Source of the DNA: an uncultured Bacilli bacterium
GTDB taxonomy: Bacteria; Bacillota_I; Bacilli_A; RF39; UBA660
DNA: 36,529 nucleotides
NCBI GenBank assembly: GCA_934183185.1
Contig: CAKPSO010000014.1
Span: forward strand, 1 to 36,529
Reading direction: 5' to 3'
Below, piece after piece: positions 24,464 through 32,198 of this stretch (position 1 is its first letter; each line of letters starts with the position of its first letter). The notes beneath the pieces were generated by a model that saw only the letters and a program-made list of their open reading frames with translations, ran no database searches and was not told the DNA's origin. Position numbers and translations under genes: made by a program.

Positions 24464-24483
24464 GGGCAAGGACATGTTTGCCC
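24464..24483 (+). other. Right attachment site candidate of the intervening element
   Basis: GGGCAA (24464-24469) and TTGCCC (24478-24483) form an inverted repeat overlapping the shared core CAAG at 24467-24470. Its centre is a few bases right of the core, so the geometry is not perfectly symmetrical. Confidence 0.4.
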
Positions 24484-24604
24484 AATGAGAACTAAAATAG
24501 TTAACCACCATGTATTTAGACATACGTACCAACCATCTTATTCATGTTGTGAAGAAAATGTATGTAGTGAAATCCAATGTGGTTCTTGTTGTAATTTTAG
24601 ATAA
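24467..24604 (+). CDS. CotD-family spore coat protein, 3' part of a split gene
   Basis: In the frame of CAA 24467-24469 the sequence reads QGHVCPMRTKIVNHHVFRHT, then YQPSYSCCEENVCSEI, QCGSCCNFR and stop. Bacillus CotD has the comparable HPQHTTNVNHQHFQH block and a C-terminal GKPCCDY, so the match includes the VNHxxFxH core and the final Cys-Cys. There is no start codon or ribosome site, so it cannot be expressed alone. It continues the frame of the 5' part across the shared CAAG. A terminator follows directly, as expected for the end of a gene. The joined gene has 342 bases including the stop. Confidence 0.8.
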   Translation, partial: QGHVCPMRTKIVNHHVFRHTYQPSYSCCEENVCSEIQCGSCCNFR

Positions 24605-24627
24605 AAAGTCGTAAGACTTTTTTTCTT
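24603..24627 (+). terminator. Rho-independent terminator of the coat gene
   Basis: An 8-bp stem AAAAAGTC/GACTTTTT closed by GTAA and followed by T-rich sequence. It lies immediately after the coat 3' part, its natural gene end. Confidence 0.8.
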
Positions 24628-24674
24628 TTGAAAAAATATAATTAATACTATTATTGATAATATTTTTTTTCTGT

Positions 24675-24683
24675 CATATAATA
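24675..24683 (+). promoter_or_regulatory. Likely -10 element CATATAATA
   Basis: It contains TATAAT (24677-24682), has no strong -35, and resembles the -10 region at 8495. It also fits CATANNNTA, so sigma-A or a sporulation sigma is possible. The gene at 24699 starts 16 bases downstream. Confidence 0.4.
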
Positions 24684-24698
24684 AAGATGGTGAATAGT

Positions 24699-25169
24699 AT
24701 GTATGATATAAGAAAGCAAGATAAAAAAGAAAAAATACAACAAATAGTATTAAGCGTGACACAAAAAGCACTTGCCAAAGCCCAGTCAACAAATGGCTTA
24801 GACAAATATATTGCATATGAGCTAATGCATGAAATAAAATCCAATATAAATGACGTACACATATATTATATTAATTTAGAAGAAATAACTGAATTTGAAC
24901 ATTCATCAATTATAGCTGAATATAAAGAAGATCTCAGTTTAAAAAGATTACTAATAGATCCTACATTTAGCCAATTTGTAGACGCAAATACAAATAATTT
25001 AATTGATACTCTACTTAATAAAGAATTGATTAAAAATTTAAATGATAGTGGTGTTGTAGAAGTTGACGATAAAGTATTTAATGATTATATAAATATGTTT
25101 AGTCAAAGAAAAGTAAATTATAATATTGAAGACTATTTGATTTATGATAGGTTAGGTAGAATAAGATAA
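24699..25169 (+). CDS. Hypothetical protein with a transglutaminase-like LIDPTFSQF motif
   Basis: 156 residues from ATG 24699, chosen because GGTGA at 24689-24693 precedes it and an upstream in-frame ATG would lie before the probable transcription start. The segment FEHSSIIAEY...LLIDPTFSQF recalls the His and Asp region of small transglutaminase-like (papain-fold) proteins, where the family reads H-x-x-x-x...DPTFxQF. The catalytic cysteine expected in the preceding helix is not seen; that helix reads KYIAYELMHEIKS. The protein has no cysteine at all, so if related it would be inactive. Resemblance is to a short motif only. It sits alone between the coat gene and rpoZ. Confidence 0.65.
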   Translation: MYDIRKQDKKEKIQQIVLSVTQKALAKAQSTNGLDKYIAYELMHEIKSNINDVHIYYINLEEITEFEHSSIIAEYKEDLSLKRLLIDPTFSQFVDANTNNLIDTLLNKELIKNLNDSGVVEVDDKVFNDYINMFSQRKVNYNIEDYLIYDRLGRIR

Positions 25170-25200
25170 TTTATGTAAAATAATGTCTAATTTATGTAAA
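25167..25200 (+). repeat. 13-bp direct repeat upstream of rpoZ
   Basis: TAATTTATGTAAA occurs at 25167-25179 and 25188-25200, exactly 21 bases apart (two helical turns). The first copy begins at the stop of the upstream gene. It could be an operator for a dimeric regulator of rpoZ. Confidence 0.5.
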
Positions 25201-25254
25201 TGACTTGTAGTCTTGTTTATTAACAGTTATTATTAAACTAGGGAAGGTGATACA

Positions 25255-25455
25255 GTGATTTATCCATCAATAGATAAAATATTAAATACTATTGATTCTA
25301 AATATGAACTTGTTCATATTATTAGTAAAAGAAGTAAACAAATGGCTGCAACTGGACATTACCAAATGCCTGAATATAAGTATGTTTCTAAAAAAAATTT
25401 AGGAAGAGCATTAGAAGAAGTGGCAGAAAATTTAATTATTGTTAAGAAAGATTAA
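25255..25455 (+). CDS. rpoZ: RNA polymerase omega subunit RpoZ
   Basis: 66 residues from GTG 25255 with the ribosome site GGGAAGGTGAT. The family core is clear: YPSIDKILNTIDSKYELVHI, then ISKRSKQM and KKNLGRALEEVAENLI, which match the omega helices that clamp the beta-prime C-terminus. The length is normal for Firmicutes omega. It is usually encoded downstream of gmk, but here it is a single-gene unit with its own upstream repeats and terminator. Confidence 0.9.
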   Translation: MIYPSIDKILNTIDSKYELVHIISKRSKQMAATGHYQMPEYKYVSKKNLGRALEEVAENLIIVKKD

Positions 25456-25470
25456 GAAATTAATCTTTTT
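25447..25470 (+). terminator. Rho-independent terminator of rpoZ
   Basis: Stem AAAGATTA/TAATCTTT with loop AGAAAT and a T tail. Its left arm includes the final rpoZ codons. Confidence 0.75.
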
Positions 25471-25473
25471 CTA

Positions 25474-25482
25474 TGGTATATT
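25474..25482 (+). promoter_or_regulatory. Extended -10 promoter of recX
   Basis: TGGTATATT (TATATT 25477-25482), directly after the rpoZ terminator and 17 bases before the recX ATG. There is no clear -35. Confidence 0.5.
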
Positions 25483-25499
25483 CTTGTTAGGTGAATAAT

Positions 25500-26246
25500 A
25501 TGAAAATAAACAAATTTATTAAATTAAAAGATGGCAATTATAAAATACAGTTTAGCAATAATGAAGAATTAAAAGTACATGAAGACTTAATATTAAAATA
25601 TGAACTATTATTAAAAAAAGAATTAGAAGATAATTTAAAAGAAAAAATAATAGATGAGCAAAAGATATATGATATTTATAATATAGCTTTAAAATACATA
25701 AAGATTAGAATAAGAAGCAGTAAAGAATTAGAATCATATCTATTAAAAAAAGGATATAATACTAATGAAGTAGATAAAACATTAAACATACTTAAAAAAC
25801 AGGGCTATTTAAGTGATGATATTTATGCCAAATCCTTAATACATGATCGCATCAACCTAAGCAATAATGGGCCATTGAAAATAAAAATAGAATTAGAAAA
25901 GAATAATATCGATAAAGAACTAATTGCCAAATACCTAGAAACTTTTACTGAAGAATTAGAAATAGAAAGAATTAAAAAAATAATAAATAAACATTTAAAG
26001 ATTAATAAGAACTGCAGTAGCTATATGCTAAAGAAAAAAATTGAAGTTAACTTAATTAATTTAGGTTATCACCAATATTTGATAAATGAACTATTAAATA
26101 GTATTAAATTAAGTGATAAAGATGCATATAAGATTGAGTATGATAAGCAATATAAAAAATTAAGTAGAAAATATACTGGTAAGGAATTAGAATATAAAAT
26201 TAAAGAAAAATTATACCAAAAGGGATTTAAAAATAGTTATGAATAG
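25500..26246 (+). CDS. recX: RecA regulator RecX
   Basis: 248 residues from ATG 25500, with AGGTGA at 25489-25494; the GTG at 25491 lies inside that site. RecX proteins bind and modulate RecA filaments. The three-helix RecX repeats are recognisable: IRSSKELESYLLKKGYNTNE then VDKTLNILKKQGYLSDDIYA, followed by LIHDRINLSNNGPLKIKIEL as the second repeat and a third around 190-245. The length agrees with the longer Gram-positive RecX type, which has an N-terminal extension. recA is not in the window. Confidence 0.9.
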   Translation: MKINKFIKLKDGNYKIQFSNNEELKVHEDLILKYELLLKKELEDNLKEKIIDEQKIYDIYNIALKYIKIRIRSSKELESYLLKKGYNTNEVDKTLNILKKQGYLSDDIYAKSLIHDRINLSNNGPLKIKIELEKNNIDKELIAKYLETFTEELEIERIKKIINKHLKINKNCSSYMLKKKIEVNLINLGYHQYLINELLNSIKLSDKDAYKIEYDKQYKKLSRKYTGKELEYKIKEKLYQKGFKNSYE

Positions 26247-26260
26247 GCTATCTATTTTTT
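26229..26260 (+). terminator. Rho-independent terminator of recX
   Basis: AATAG/CTATT (26242-26246, 26252-26256), with a longer alternative AAAAATAG/CTATTTTT pairing, followed by six T. Confidence 0.6.
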
Positions 26261-26305
26261 CTATTTTTAAGTGCCTTTTTTCTTTATAAATAAACTATAG
26301 TATTG

Positions 26306-26311
26306 TATAAT
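26306..26311 (+). promoter_or_regulatory. -10 of the pcrA promoter
   Basis: TATAAT with TTTATA at 26283-26288 as a weak -35 (17-base spacer). The ribosome site AAGGAG follows at about 26318. Confidence 0.5.
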
Positions 26312-26331
26312 AAATACAAGGAGTAGATAAC

Positions 26332-28428
26332 ATGATAGATTTAACTAATTTAAATGATAAACAGAAAGAAGCAGTACTAACTACTGATGGACCACTATTA
26401 GTATTAGCCGGAGCAGGTAGTGGTAAAACTAAAGTTCTTACTACTCGTATTGCCTATTTAATAGAAGAAAAAAATATTAGCCCTTTTCATATCTTAGCTA
26501 TAACCTTTACTAATAAAGCAGCTAAGGAAATGCAGGAACGTTTATTTAAACTAATAGGTGAAGTAGCCAGAAACATTCAAGTGTCAACATTCCATTCATT
26601 TGGTTTAAAATTATTAAGAGAAAACTATGAACTATTAGGCTATGAAAAAAATTTCGTTATTATGGATAGCGATGATTCTCTAACTGTTATAAAAAGAGTC
26701 TTAAAAGAATTAGATTTAGATCCCAAACAGTATAATCCAACTGCCATAAAGAATAAAATAAGTGGTTGTAAAAATGAACTTATGACACCAAAACAGTATG
26801 AAATATATGCAGCTACTGAATTTGAAAAAGTAGTATTAACCGTATACGAAAAATATGAACATAAACTAAAAACCAACAACTCAGTAGATTTTGATGATTT
26901 AATGATATTACCAATAAAACTATTTAGGGAACATCCAGATACCCTAGAACACTATCAAGATCGTTTTCGCTATATACTAATAGATGAGTATCAAGATACT
27001 AATGAAGCCCAGTACATACTAGCTAAGATGATGGGAGCAAAATATAGAAATGTATGTGTTGTTGGTGATGAAAACCAATCAATATATTCATTTAGAGGTG
27101 CTAATTATCGCAATATTTTAAATTTTGAGAAAGATTATAAAGAAGCAAAAACCATCAAACTAGAACAGAATTATCGTTCTACTCAGAACATTTTAAATGC
27201 TGCTAATCAAGTTATTAAAAATAATCAAAATAGAAAAGATAAAAATCTTTGGAGTGATAAAGGTGAAGGCGATAAATTATATTACTATCGTAGTTATGAT
27301 GAGAAAGATGAAGCCCATTACGTAGCACATACTATAAAAAAATTAATTAATGAAGGTAAGAGTCCTGATGAAATAGCTGTTCTTTATAGAACCAATGCTC
27401 AATCACGTACAGTAGAAGAAGAAATGTTAAAAGAAAATATTCCTTACCGTGTAGTAGGAAGCTTTTACTTTTATGCTCGTAAAGAAATTAAAGATTTAAT
27501 GTCATATCTAAGATTAATTCATAATGAAAAAGATAATGTATCCCTACAAAGAATAATAAATAGTCCAAAAAGAGGTATTGGACTAAAAACTATTTCCAAT
27601 CTAGCTACTATTGCGGATATAGAAGGAAAAAGCATGTATGAAGTTATTAGTTCTGGTAAAGAATTAGAATTTAAGAAAACCATAGAAGACTTAAAAAAGG
27701 TAGCTGAAAACATAACGTTAACTGAATTAGTAGACAAAATACTAGATACAACAGGATATCGCCAAGAATTAGAAAATGAAAAGACACTAGAAGCAGATAT
27801 TAGACTAGAAAACTTAGAAGAATTTAAATCAATTACTAAAGCATTTGAAGAAAGAGATGGCGTTATCTCTCTAGAAGATTTCTTATTTGAAGTAAGTTTA
27901 GTAAGTGATCGTGAAGAATACAAAGATGCTAAAGATAAAGTAAGTTTAATGACTGTACACTCTGTAAAAGGTCTAGAATTTAATGATGTTTTCGTAATAG
28001 GATTAGAAGAAGGAATATTTCCACATATGAATTCTCTTATGGATAATCAGGAATTAGAAGAAGAAAGAAGACTTGCTTACGTTGCAATAACTAGAGCCAA
28101 AGAAAGACTATATTTAGTAAATGCCAGACGTAGAATGTTATACGGTAAAGATCAAGTAAACCCACCTAGTAGATTTATAGGCGAAATAGATAAAGAATTA
28201 ATTGAAACTAATCAAAAAGAAGAAAATAAACCAGAGATAAAAATATCTAAAGAAGATAAATTTTATCAGGAAGACGTTGATTGGAAAGTGGGTGATTATG
28301 CATATCATGATGTCTTTGGAGCAGGACGTGTAGTAGAAGTAACTAACACTCTAATTAGCATTGCTTTTAAGAGTCCACATGGTATAAAAAAACTAATGAA
28401 AAATCATAAAAGTATTAAAAAGGTGTAG
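26332..28428 (+). CDS. pcrA: DNA helicase PcrA/UvrD
   Basis: A superfamily 1A 3'-5' helicase used in repair, plasmid replication and removal of proteins from DNA. Motif Q LNDKQKEAV, motif I AGAGSGKT (26-33), ITFTNKAAKEM (Ia), motif II LIDEYQDTN, motif III VVGDENQSIYSFRGA, motif IV QNYRST, motif V LMTVHSVKGLEF and motif VI RRLAYVAITRA are all intact. The C-terminal ~50 residues (VGDYAYHDVFGAGRVVEV) form the PcrA Tudor-like domain that contacts RNA polymerase. At 698 residues it is slightly shorter than B. subtilis PcrA. The next genes follow closely, and in many Firmicutes ligA lies near pcrA, as here. Confidence 0.96.
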   Translation: MIDLTNLNDKQKEAVLTTDGPLLVLAGAGSGKTKVLTTRIAYLIEEKNISPFHILAITFTNKAAKEMQERLFKLIGEVARNIQVSTFHSFGLKLLRENYELLGYEKNFVIMDSDDSLTVIKRVLKELDLDPKQYNPTAIKNKISGCKNELMTPKQYEIYAATEFEKVVLTVYEKYEHKLKTNNSVDFDDLMILPIKLFREHPDTLEHYQDRFRYILIDEYQDTNEAQYILAKMMGAKYRNVCVVGDENQSIYSFRGANYRNILNFEKDYKEAKTIKLEQNYRSTQNILNAANQVIKNNQNRKDKNLWSDKGEGDKLYYYRSYDEKDEAHYVAHTIKKLINEGKSPDEIAVLYRTNAQSRTVEEEMLKENIPYRVVGSFYFYARKEIKDLMSYLRLIHNEKDNVSLQRIINSPKRGIGLKTISNLATIADIEGKSMYEVISSGKELEFKKTIEDLKKVAENITLTELVDKILDTTGYRQELENEKTLEADIRLENLEEFKSITKAFEERDGVISLEDFLFEVSLVSDREEYKDAKDKVSLMTVHSVKGLEFNDVFVIGLEEGIFPHMNSLMDNQELEEERRLAYVAITRAKERLYLVNARRRMLYGKDQVNPPSRFIGEIDKELIETNQKEENKPEIKISKEDKFYQEDVDWKVGDYAYHDVFGAGRVVEVTNTLISIAFKSPHGIKKLMKNHKSIKKV

Positions 28429-28435
28429 TAGTATT

Positions 28436-28840
28436 ATGAAAAAAATAAATGATGTAAGAGAAAATATTAAACTAGGGGCAGTATTAACGGTTTTAGGTAC
28501 TAATGGTTATTGTGCCTGTATGTCCATATATGATGGTAGAATTTTAAAAGATGTAATCGAAGTAGAATTAGTAAATTTTCTAGATGTCCTACCAAATATT
28601 AAAAACGCCATAAGTTCTGGTAATTATTTAAGAGTAGAATATGATTTGACTAAAATGAAATACCAAAGTTCAATTATGCAAGAAGAAAGAACTGGTGATT
28701 ATAATGAAATACCTATAGTAGAAGTAGTATCAGATCTTAGTATTGATTGTAAAGAATTAGAAGATAGTCTAATTGGTTTAGATACCAAAATAGCTATTAA
28801 AAATAAAAAAGAAAATTTAAAACGAAAAGTTTTATATTAA
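28436..28840 (+). CDS. Hypothetical protein (134 aa)
   Basis: It starts seven bases after the pcrA stop with AAAAAGGTG as the ribosome site, so it is in the pcrA operon. The product is soluble and acidic with a beta-rich N-terminal half (KLGAVLTVLGTNGYCACMSI, VIEVELVNFL) and a helical charged C-terminus. No motif or family is recognised. Its steady position between pcrA and the nucleotidyltransferase gene is the only context. Confidence 0.7.
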   Translation: MKKINDVRENIKLGAVLTVLGTNGYCACMSIYDGRILKDVIEVELVNFLDVLPNIKNAISSGNYLRVEYDLTKMKYQSSIMQEERTGDYNEIPIVEVVSDLSIDCKELEDSLIGLDTKIAIKNKKENLKRKVLY

Positions 28841-28850
28841 AGGAGACTAT

Positions 28851-29765
28851 ATGAAAAATAAAAATTTAACTCTATTAATTATGGCAGCAGGTATGGGTAG
28901 TAGATTTGGTGGATTAAAACAGATAGAACCTGTAGGACCAAATGATGAATTTATTATTGATTATTCTGTATATGATGCTATAAAAGCTGGTTTTAATAAA
29001 ATAGTTTTTATAATCAAAAAAGAAAATTATGAAGTATTTAAAGAAACTATTGGTAAAAGAATTGAAGATAAAATAAAAGTAGAATATGCCTTTCAAGATT
29101 TAAATAATTTACCAGCTGGATACACTTGCCCATCAGATAGAACTAAACCTTGGGGTACAGCACATGCTATTCTAGCAGCCAAAGATTTAATCAATGAACC
29201 ATTTGCGATAATTAACTCAGATGATTTTTATGGAAGAGATGCATACCAAGTAATAAGTAAATTTTTGAATGACGAAAAGAAAGAAAATACCTATGCTCTT
29301 GTTGGTTACCATGTAAAAAACACTTTAACTGAAAATGGCTCAGTAAAAAGAGGAGTATGTAAGATAAATAATAACTTATTAGAATCAATAATAGAAAGTA
29401 GTGTTATTGAAGAAAATGGCATTATAACAGCCTCTCCTCTAGATGGTACTACGCCATTTATTATAGATAATAATACTTATGTTTCAATGAATATGTTAGG
29501 CTTTAATCCAAGTATATTTCCATATATAGAAAAAAACTTTCCAGCCTTTTTAGATAGTAATAAAGATAATATTCTAAAGTGTGAGTATTTAATACCAGAT
29601 ATCCTAACTCAAGCAATTAAAGAAAATTATGCTAATACAGAAGTATTACCAACTACTGCTAAGTGGGAAGGAGTAACCTATAAAGAAGATAAAGATGGAG
29701 TAGTAAAAGCTATTAAAAAGTTGATTAATGAAGGAGAATACCCACAAAATTTGTGGAAAAAGTAA
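28851..29765 (+). CDS. Sugar-nucleotidyltransferase-like protein
   Basis: 304 residues with the nucleotidyltransferase signature LLIMAAGMGSRFGGLKQ (about 8-24; G-x-G-x-R plus the downstream Lys) and the metal-binding pair in NSDDFYG (Asp124-Asp125). The KPWGTAHAIL strand-loop that binds the base is also present, as are YVSMNMLGFNPSIF and a C-terminal substrate region. It likely transfers a nucleotide to a sugar phosphate or similar acceptor; the sequence resembles generic 'NTP transferase' proteins more than GalU or RmlA, so the substrate is open. Ribosome site AAAGGAGA. It is followed closely by a membrane protein gene. Confidence 0.85.
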   Translation: MKNKNLTLLIMAAGMGSRFGGLKQIEPVGPNDEFIIDYSVYDAIKAGFNKIVFIIKKENYEVFKETIGKRIEDKIKVEYAFQDLNNLPAGYTCPSDRTKPWGTAHAILAAKDLINEPFAIINSDDFYGRDAYQVISKFLNDEKKENTYALVGYHVKNTLTENGSVKRGVCKINNNLLESIIESSVIEENGIITASPLDGTTPFIIDNNTYVSMNMLGFNPSIFPYIEKNFPAFLDSNKDNILKCEYLIPDILTQAIKENYANTEVLPTTAKWEGVTYKEDKDGVVKAIKKLINEGEYPQNLWKK

Positions 29766-29766
29766 A

Positions 29767-30195
29767 ATGAAGAAAAGAATACTGTATCTAACCAGCCTAT
29801 TTATCATAGCTATAGTAGTTATATATATTATAACTATTCCTAAAGAAGAAAAATGGATTTACGATAAACTACCAAATAACTACATTATAGAAAAAAAATC
29901 TGATACTAATATTACTCTAAAGAAAAAAATAAATGGAGCTATAATACCATCTGAAAACAATAAAAAGGTAAGTGTTGATGATTATATAGCTGAATTTAAA
30001 TATAGTACCAACTACATAGTTCTAAAATGCATAGAGTCAGTAGAAAATGGCATTAATTTAAAATTTTATATTATAGATACTAAGAGTAATGATATATATG
30101 GTCCATATTTAGATGAAGAAACATATAATGCTGTTGCATCTAAAATAATAGATGAAGAATTAAATGATTGGATAGAAACAACTAATATAAAATAA
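29767..30195 (+). CDS. Single-pass membrane protein, unknown function (142 aa)
   Basis: I start it at ATG 29767 (MKKRILYLTSLFIIAIVVIY), one base after the upstream stop, because this puts a Lys-Arg start directly before a hydrophobic helix (4-22); an in-frame ATG at 29728 inside the upstream gene would add 13 polar residues. The rest (about 25-142) is a charged outside-facing domain with beta strands. No lipobox is present. The family is not recognised. It lies between the nucleotidyltransferase and ligA genes, probably in the same operon. Confidence 0.65.
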   Translation: MKKRILYLTSLFIIAIVVIYIITIPKEEKWIYDKLPNNYIIEKKSDTNITLKKKINGAIIPSENNKKVSVDDYIAEFKYSTNYIVLKCIESVENGINLKFYIIDTKSNDIYGPYLDEETYNAVASKIIDEELNDWIETTNIK

Positions 30196-30220
30196 TATAC
30201 CCAGAAAAGAGATGAACATT

Positions 30221-32197
30221 ATGAAAGATAGAATAGATGAGTTAGTAAATATTTTAAATGAAGCAAACCATAATTATCATGTTTTAGATAATCCAACTAT
30301 AACTGATCAAGAATATGATAGTCTATTTAGAGAACTACAGATATTAGAAGAAAAATATCCTGAATTAGTAAGAGATGATTCACCTACACACCGTGTTGGT
30401 GGAATAGTATTAGATAAATTTAAAAAGATAACTCATAAAATCCCTATGATGTCACTAGGTGATGTATTTAATGAAGATGAAATTAGAGCTTTTGATGCTA
30501 GAATAAAAAAAGAAGGAATAAATCCCGAATATGTATGTGAATTAAAAATAGATGGATTAAGTGTATCCCTACATTATGAAAAAGGAAAACTAGTAACAGC
30601 TGCTACTCGTGGTAATGGTACTATAGGAGAAGATATTACTAATAATGTAAAAACTATCAAGACTGTTCCTCTAACTTTAAAAGAAGAAATAGATATTGAA
30701 GTTCGTGGTGAAATCTACATGAGTAAAGAAACTCTTAAAAAGTTAAATGAAGAGAGAAAGAAAAAAAATGAGCCCCTACTACAGAATTGTCGTAATGCTG
30801 CAGCTGGATCAATCAGACAGTTAGATTCTAAAGTAGCAGCATCTCGTAAGTTAGATTGTTGGATATATCACCTACCAAATCCTGAAGATTATGGAATTAA
30901 AACTCATTGGGAAGCACTAGAATTTATGAAAAGACTAGGCTTTAAAACTAATCCTAATAATTTATTAGTAACTGATGTTACTGGTATCCTAGACTATATT
31001 AAATATAAAGGTGAAGAAAGACCACATCTTGCTTATGATATTGATGGTGTGGTAGTAAAAGTAAATAGTCTAGAAGAACAGAAAAAATTAGGTTTCACTG
31101 CTCATCATCCAAAATGGGCTATTGCCTATAAGTTTCCAGCAGAAGAAGTATTAACTAAACTAAAGGATATTATTTTTACTGTAGGTAGAACTGGTCAAAT
31201 AACCCCAAATGCTGTTTTAGAGCCAGTTATAGTAGCAGGTTCAACCATATCACGTGCTACTTTGCATAACGAAGATTATGTTATAGCTAAAGGCTTAAAA
31301 ATAGGTGATACTGTTTCTATTCATAAAGCAGGTGATGTTATCCCTGAAGTTGGTGAAGTAAAGCTTGATAGACGTACTGGCAAAGAAAGAGATTTTGAAA
31401 TGATTACTAGATGTCCTATGTGTAATGAACCAATCTTTAAAAAAGAGGGACAGGTTGATTATTTCTGTATCAATCCCAATTGTCCAGCTAGACATATTGA
31501 AGGACTATGTCATTTTGTATCTAGAAAAGCTATGAATATAGATGGTCTAGGTGATAGAATAATAGAAGATTTTTATAACTTAAAATATATTAAAGATATT
31601 ACTGATATTTATAAACTTGACCACTACCGTGATGAATTGATTGAACTTGAAGGATATGGTAATAAGTCAATTGATAATTTAATTGAAGCAATAAATAATT
31701 CTAAAAATAATTCACTAGAGAGATTATTATTTGGTTTAGGTATTCCTAATGTTGGTGAAAAAACATCTAAAATATTAGCTATGCGTTATGAGAATCTAGA
31801 TAGATTAATGAATGCTAGTTTTGAAGAATTAAATCAAATACCTGATATTGGTGAAATAATAGCTAAAAGTATTGTAGATTTCTTTAAAGATGAAAAAAAT
31901 ATTAATATTATCAATGAATTAAAAGAATTAAAAGTAAATATGGAATATACTGGACCTAAAATAGTAATTAATGAAAATTTTAATGGTAAAACATTCGTAA
32001 TTACTGGTACACTTACTAAATATACAAGAGATGAAGTAGAAGAAAAAATAGAAAATCTTGGTGGCAAAACCTCTTCTTCTGTTAGTAAAAAGACTAGTGC
32101 CGTAATAGTTGGTGAAAATCCTGGAAGCAAATATACGAAAGCATTAGAATTAGGTATTCCAATTTGGAATGAAGATGATTTAGAAAGTAGGCTTTAA
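30221..32197 (+). CDS. ligA: NAD-dependent DNA ligase LigA
   Basis: LigA seals nicks during replication and repair with NAD+. From ATG 30221 (an ATG at 30212 in frame is possible) the protein has 658 residues. In order: the Ia domain with NYHVLDNPTITDQEYD; the adenylation motif CELKIDGLSV with nucleophile Lys109; RGNGTIGEDIT; the OB fold (FTVGRTGQITPNAVLEPV); the four-cysteine zinc finger CPMCNEP...CINPNCPAR; helix-hairpin-helix repeats (GLGIPNVGEKTSKIL, IPDIGEIIAKSI); and a C-terminal BRCT domain (FNGKTFVITGTLTKYTRDEV). Complete and of normal length. Confidence 0.97.
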   Translation: MKDRIDELVNILNEANHNYHVLDNPTITDQEYDSLFRELQILEEKYPELVRDDSPTHRVGGIVLDKFKKITHKIPMMSLGDVFNEDEIRAFDARIKKEGINPEYVCELKIDGLSVSLHYEKGKLVTAATRGNGTIGEDITNNVKTIKTVPLTLKEEIDIEVRGEIYMSKETLKKLNEERKKKNEPLLQNCRNAAAGSIRQLDSKVAASRKLDCWIYHLPNPEDYGIKTHWEALEFMKRLGFKTNPNNLLVTDVTGILDYIKYKGEERPHLAYDIDGVVVKVNSLEEQKKLGFTAHHPKWAIAYKFPAEEVLTKLKDIIFTVGRTGQITPNAVLEPVIVAGSTISRATLHNEDYVIAKGLKIGDTVSIHKAGDVIPEVGEVKLDRRTGKERDFEMITRCPMCNEPIFKKEGQVDYFCINPNCPARHIEGLCHFVSRKAMNIDGLGDRIIEDFYNLKYIKDITDIYKLDHYRDELIELEGYGNKSIDNLIEAINNSKNNSLERLLFGLGIPNVGEKTSKILAMRYENLDRLMNASFEELNQIPDIGEIIAKSIVDFFKDEKNINIINELKELKVNMEYTGPKIVINENFNGKTFVITGTLTKYTRDEVEEKIENLGGKTSSSVSKKTSAVIVGENPGSKYTKALELGIPIWNEDDLESRL

Positions 32198-32198
32198 T

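Larger units (their letters stand above)
17324..24470 (+). mobile_element. 7.1-kb recombinase-bearing element inserted in a spore coat gene
   Basis: The segment separates the two in-frame halves of a CotD-like gene and has CAAG at both junctions; excision would release a 7147-bp circle. From left to right it contains a terminator, a collagen-like gene, a beta-helix/WxL-like gene, a small gene, a CnaB-like gene, a relic of a serine recombinase, a small gene, an intact large serine recombinase, and a tnpB relic near the right end. The layout parallels skin in sigK and SP-beta in spsM, where a serine recombinase excises the element in the mother cell. Insertion is well supported; developmental excision is inference. 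Confidence 0.7.

Noticed and set aside
24464..24483. GGGCAA/TTGCCC hairpin as a transcription terminator
   Set aside because: No T run follows, and its right arm is coding sequence of the coat gene 3' part; it is more likely part of the recombination site.
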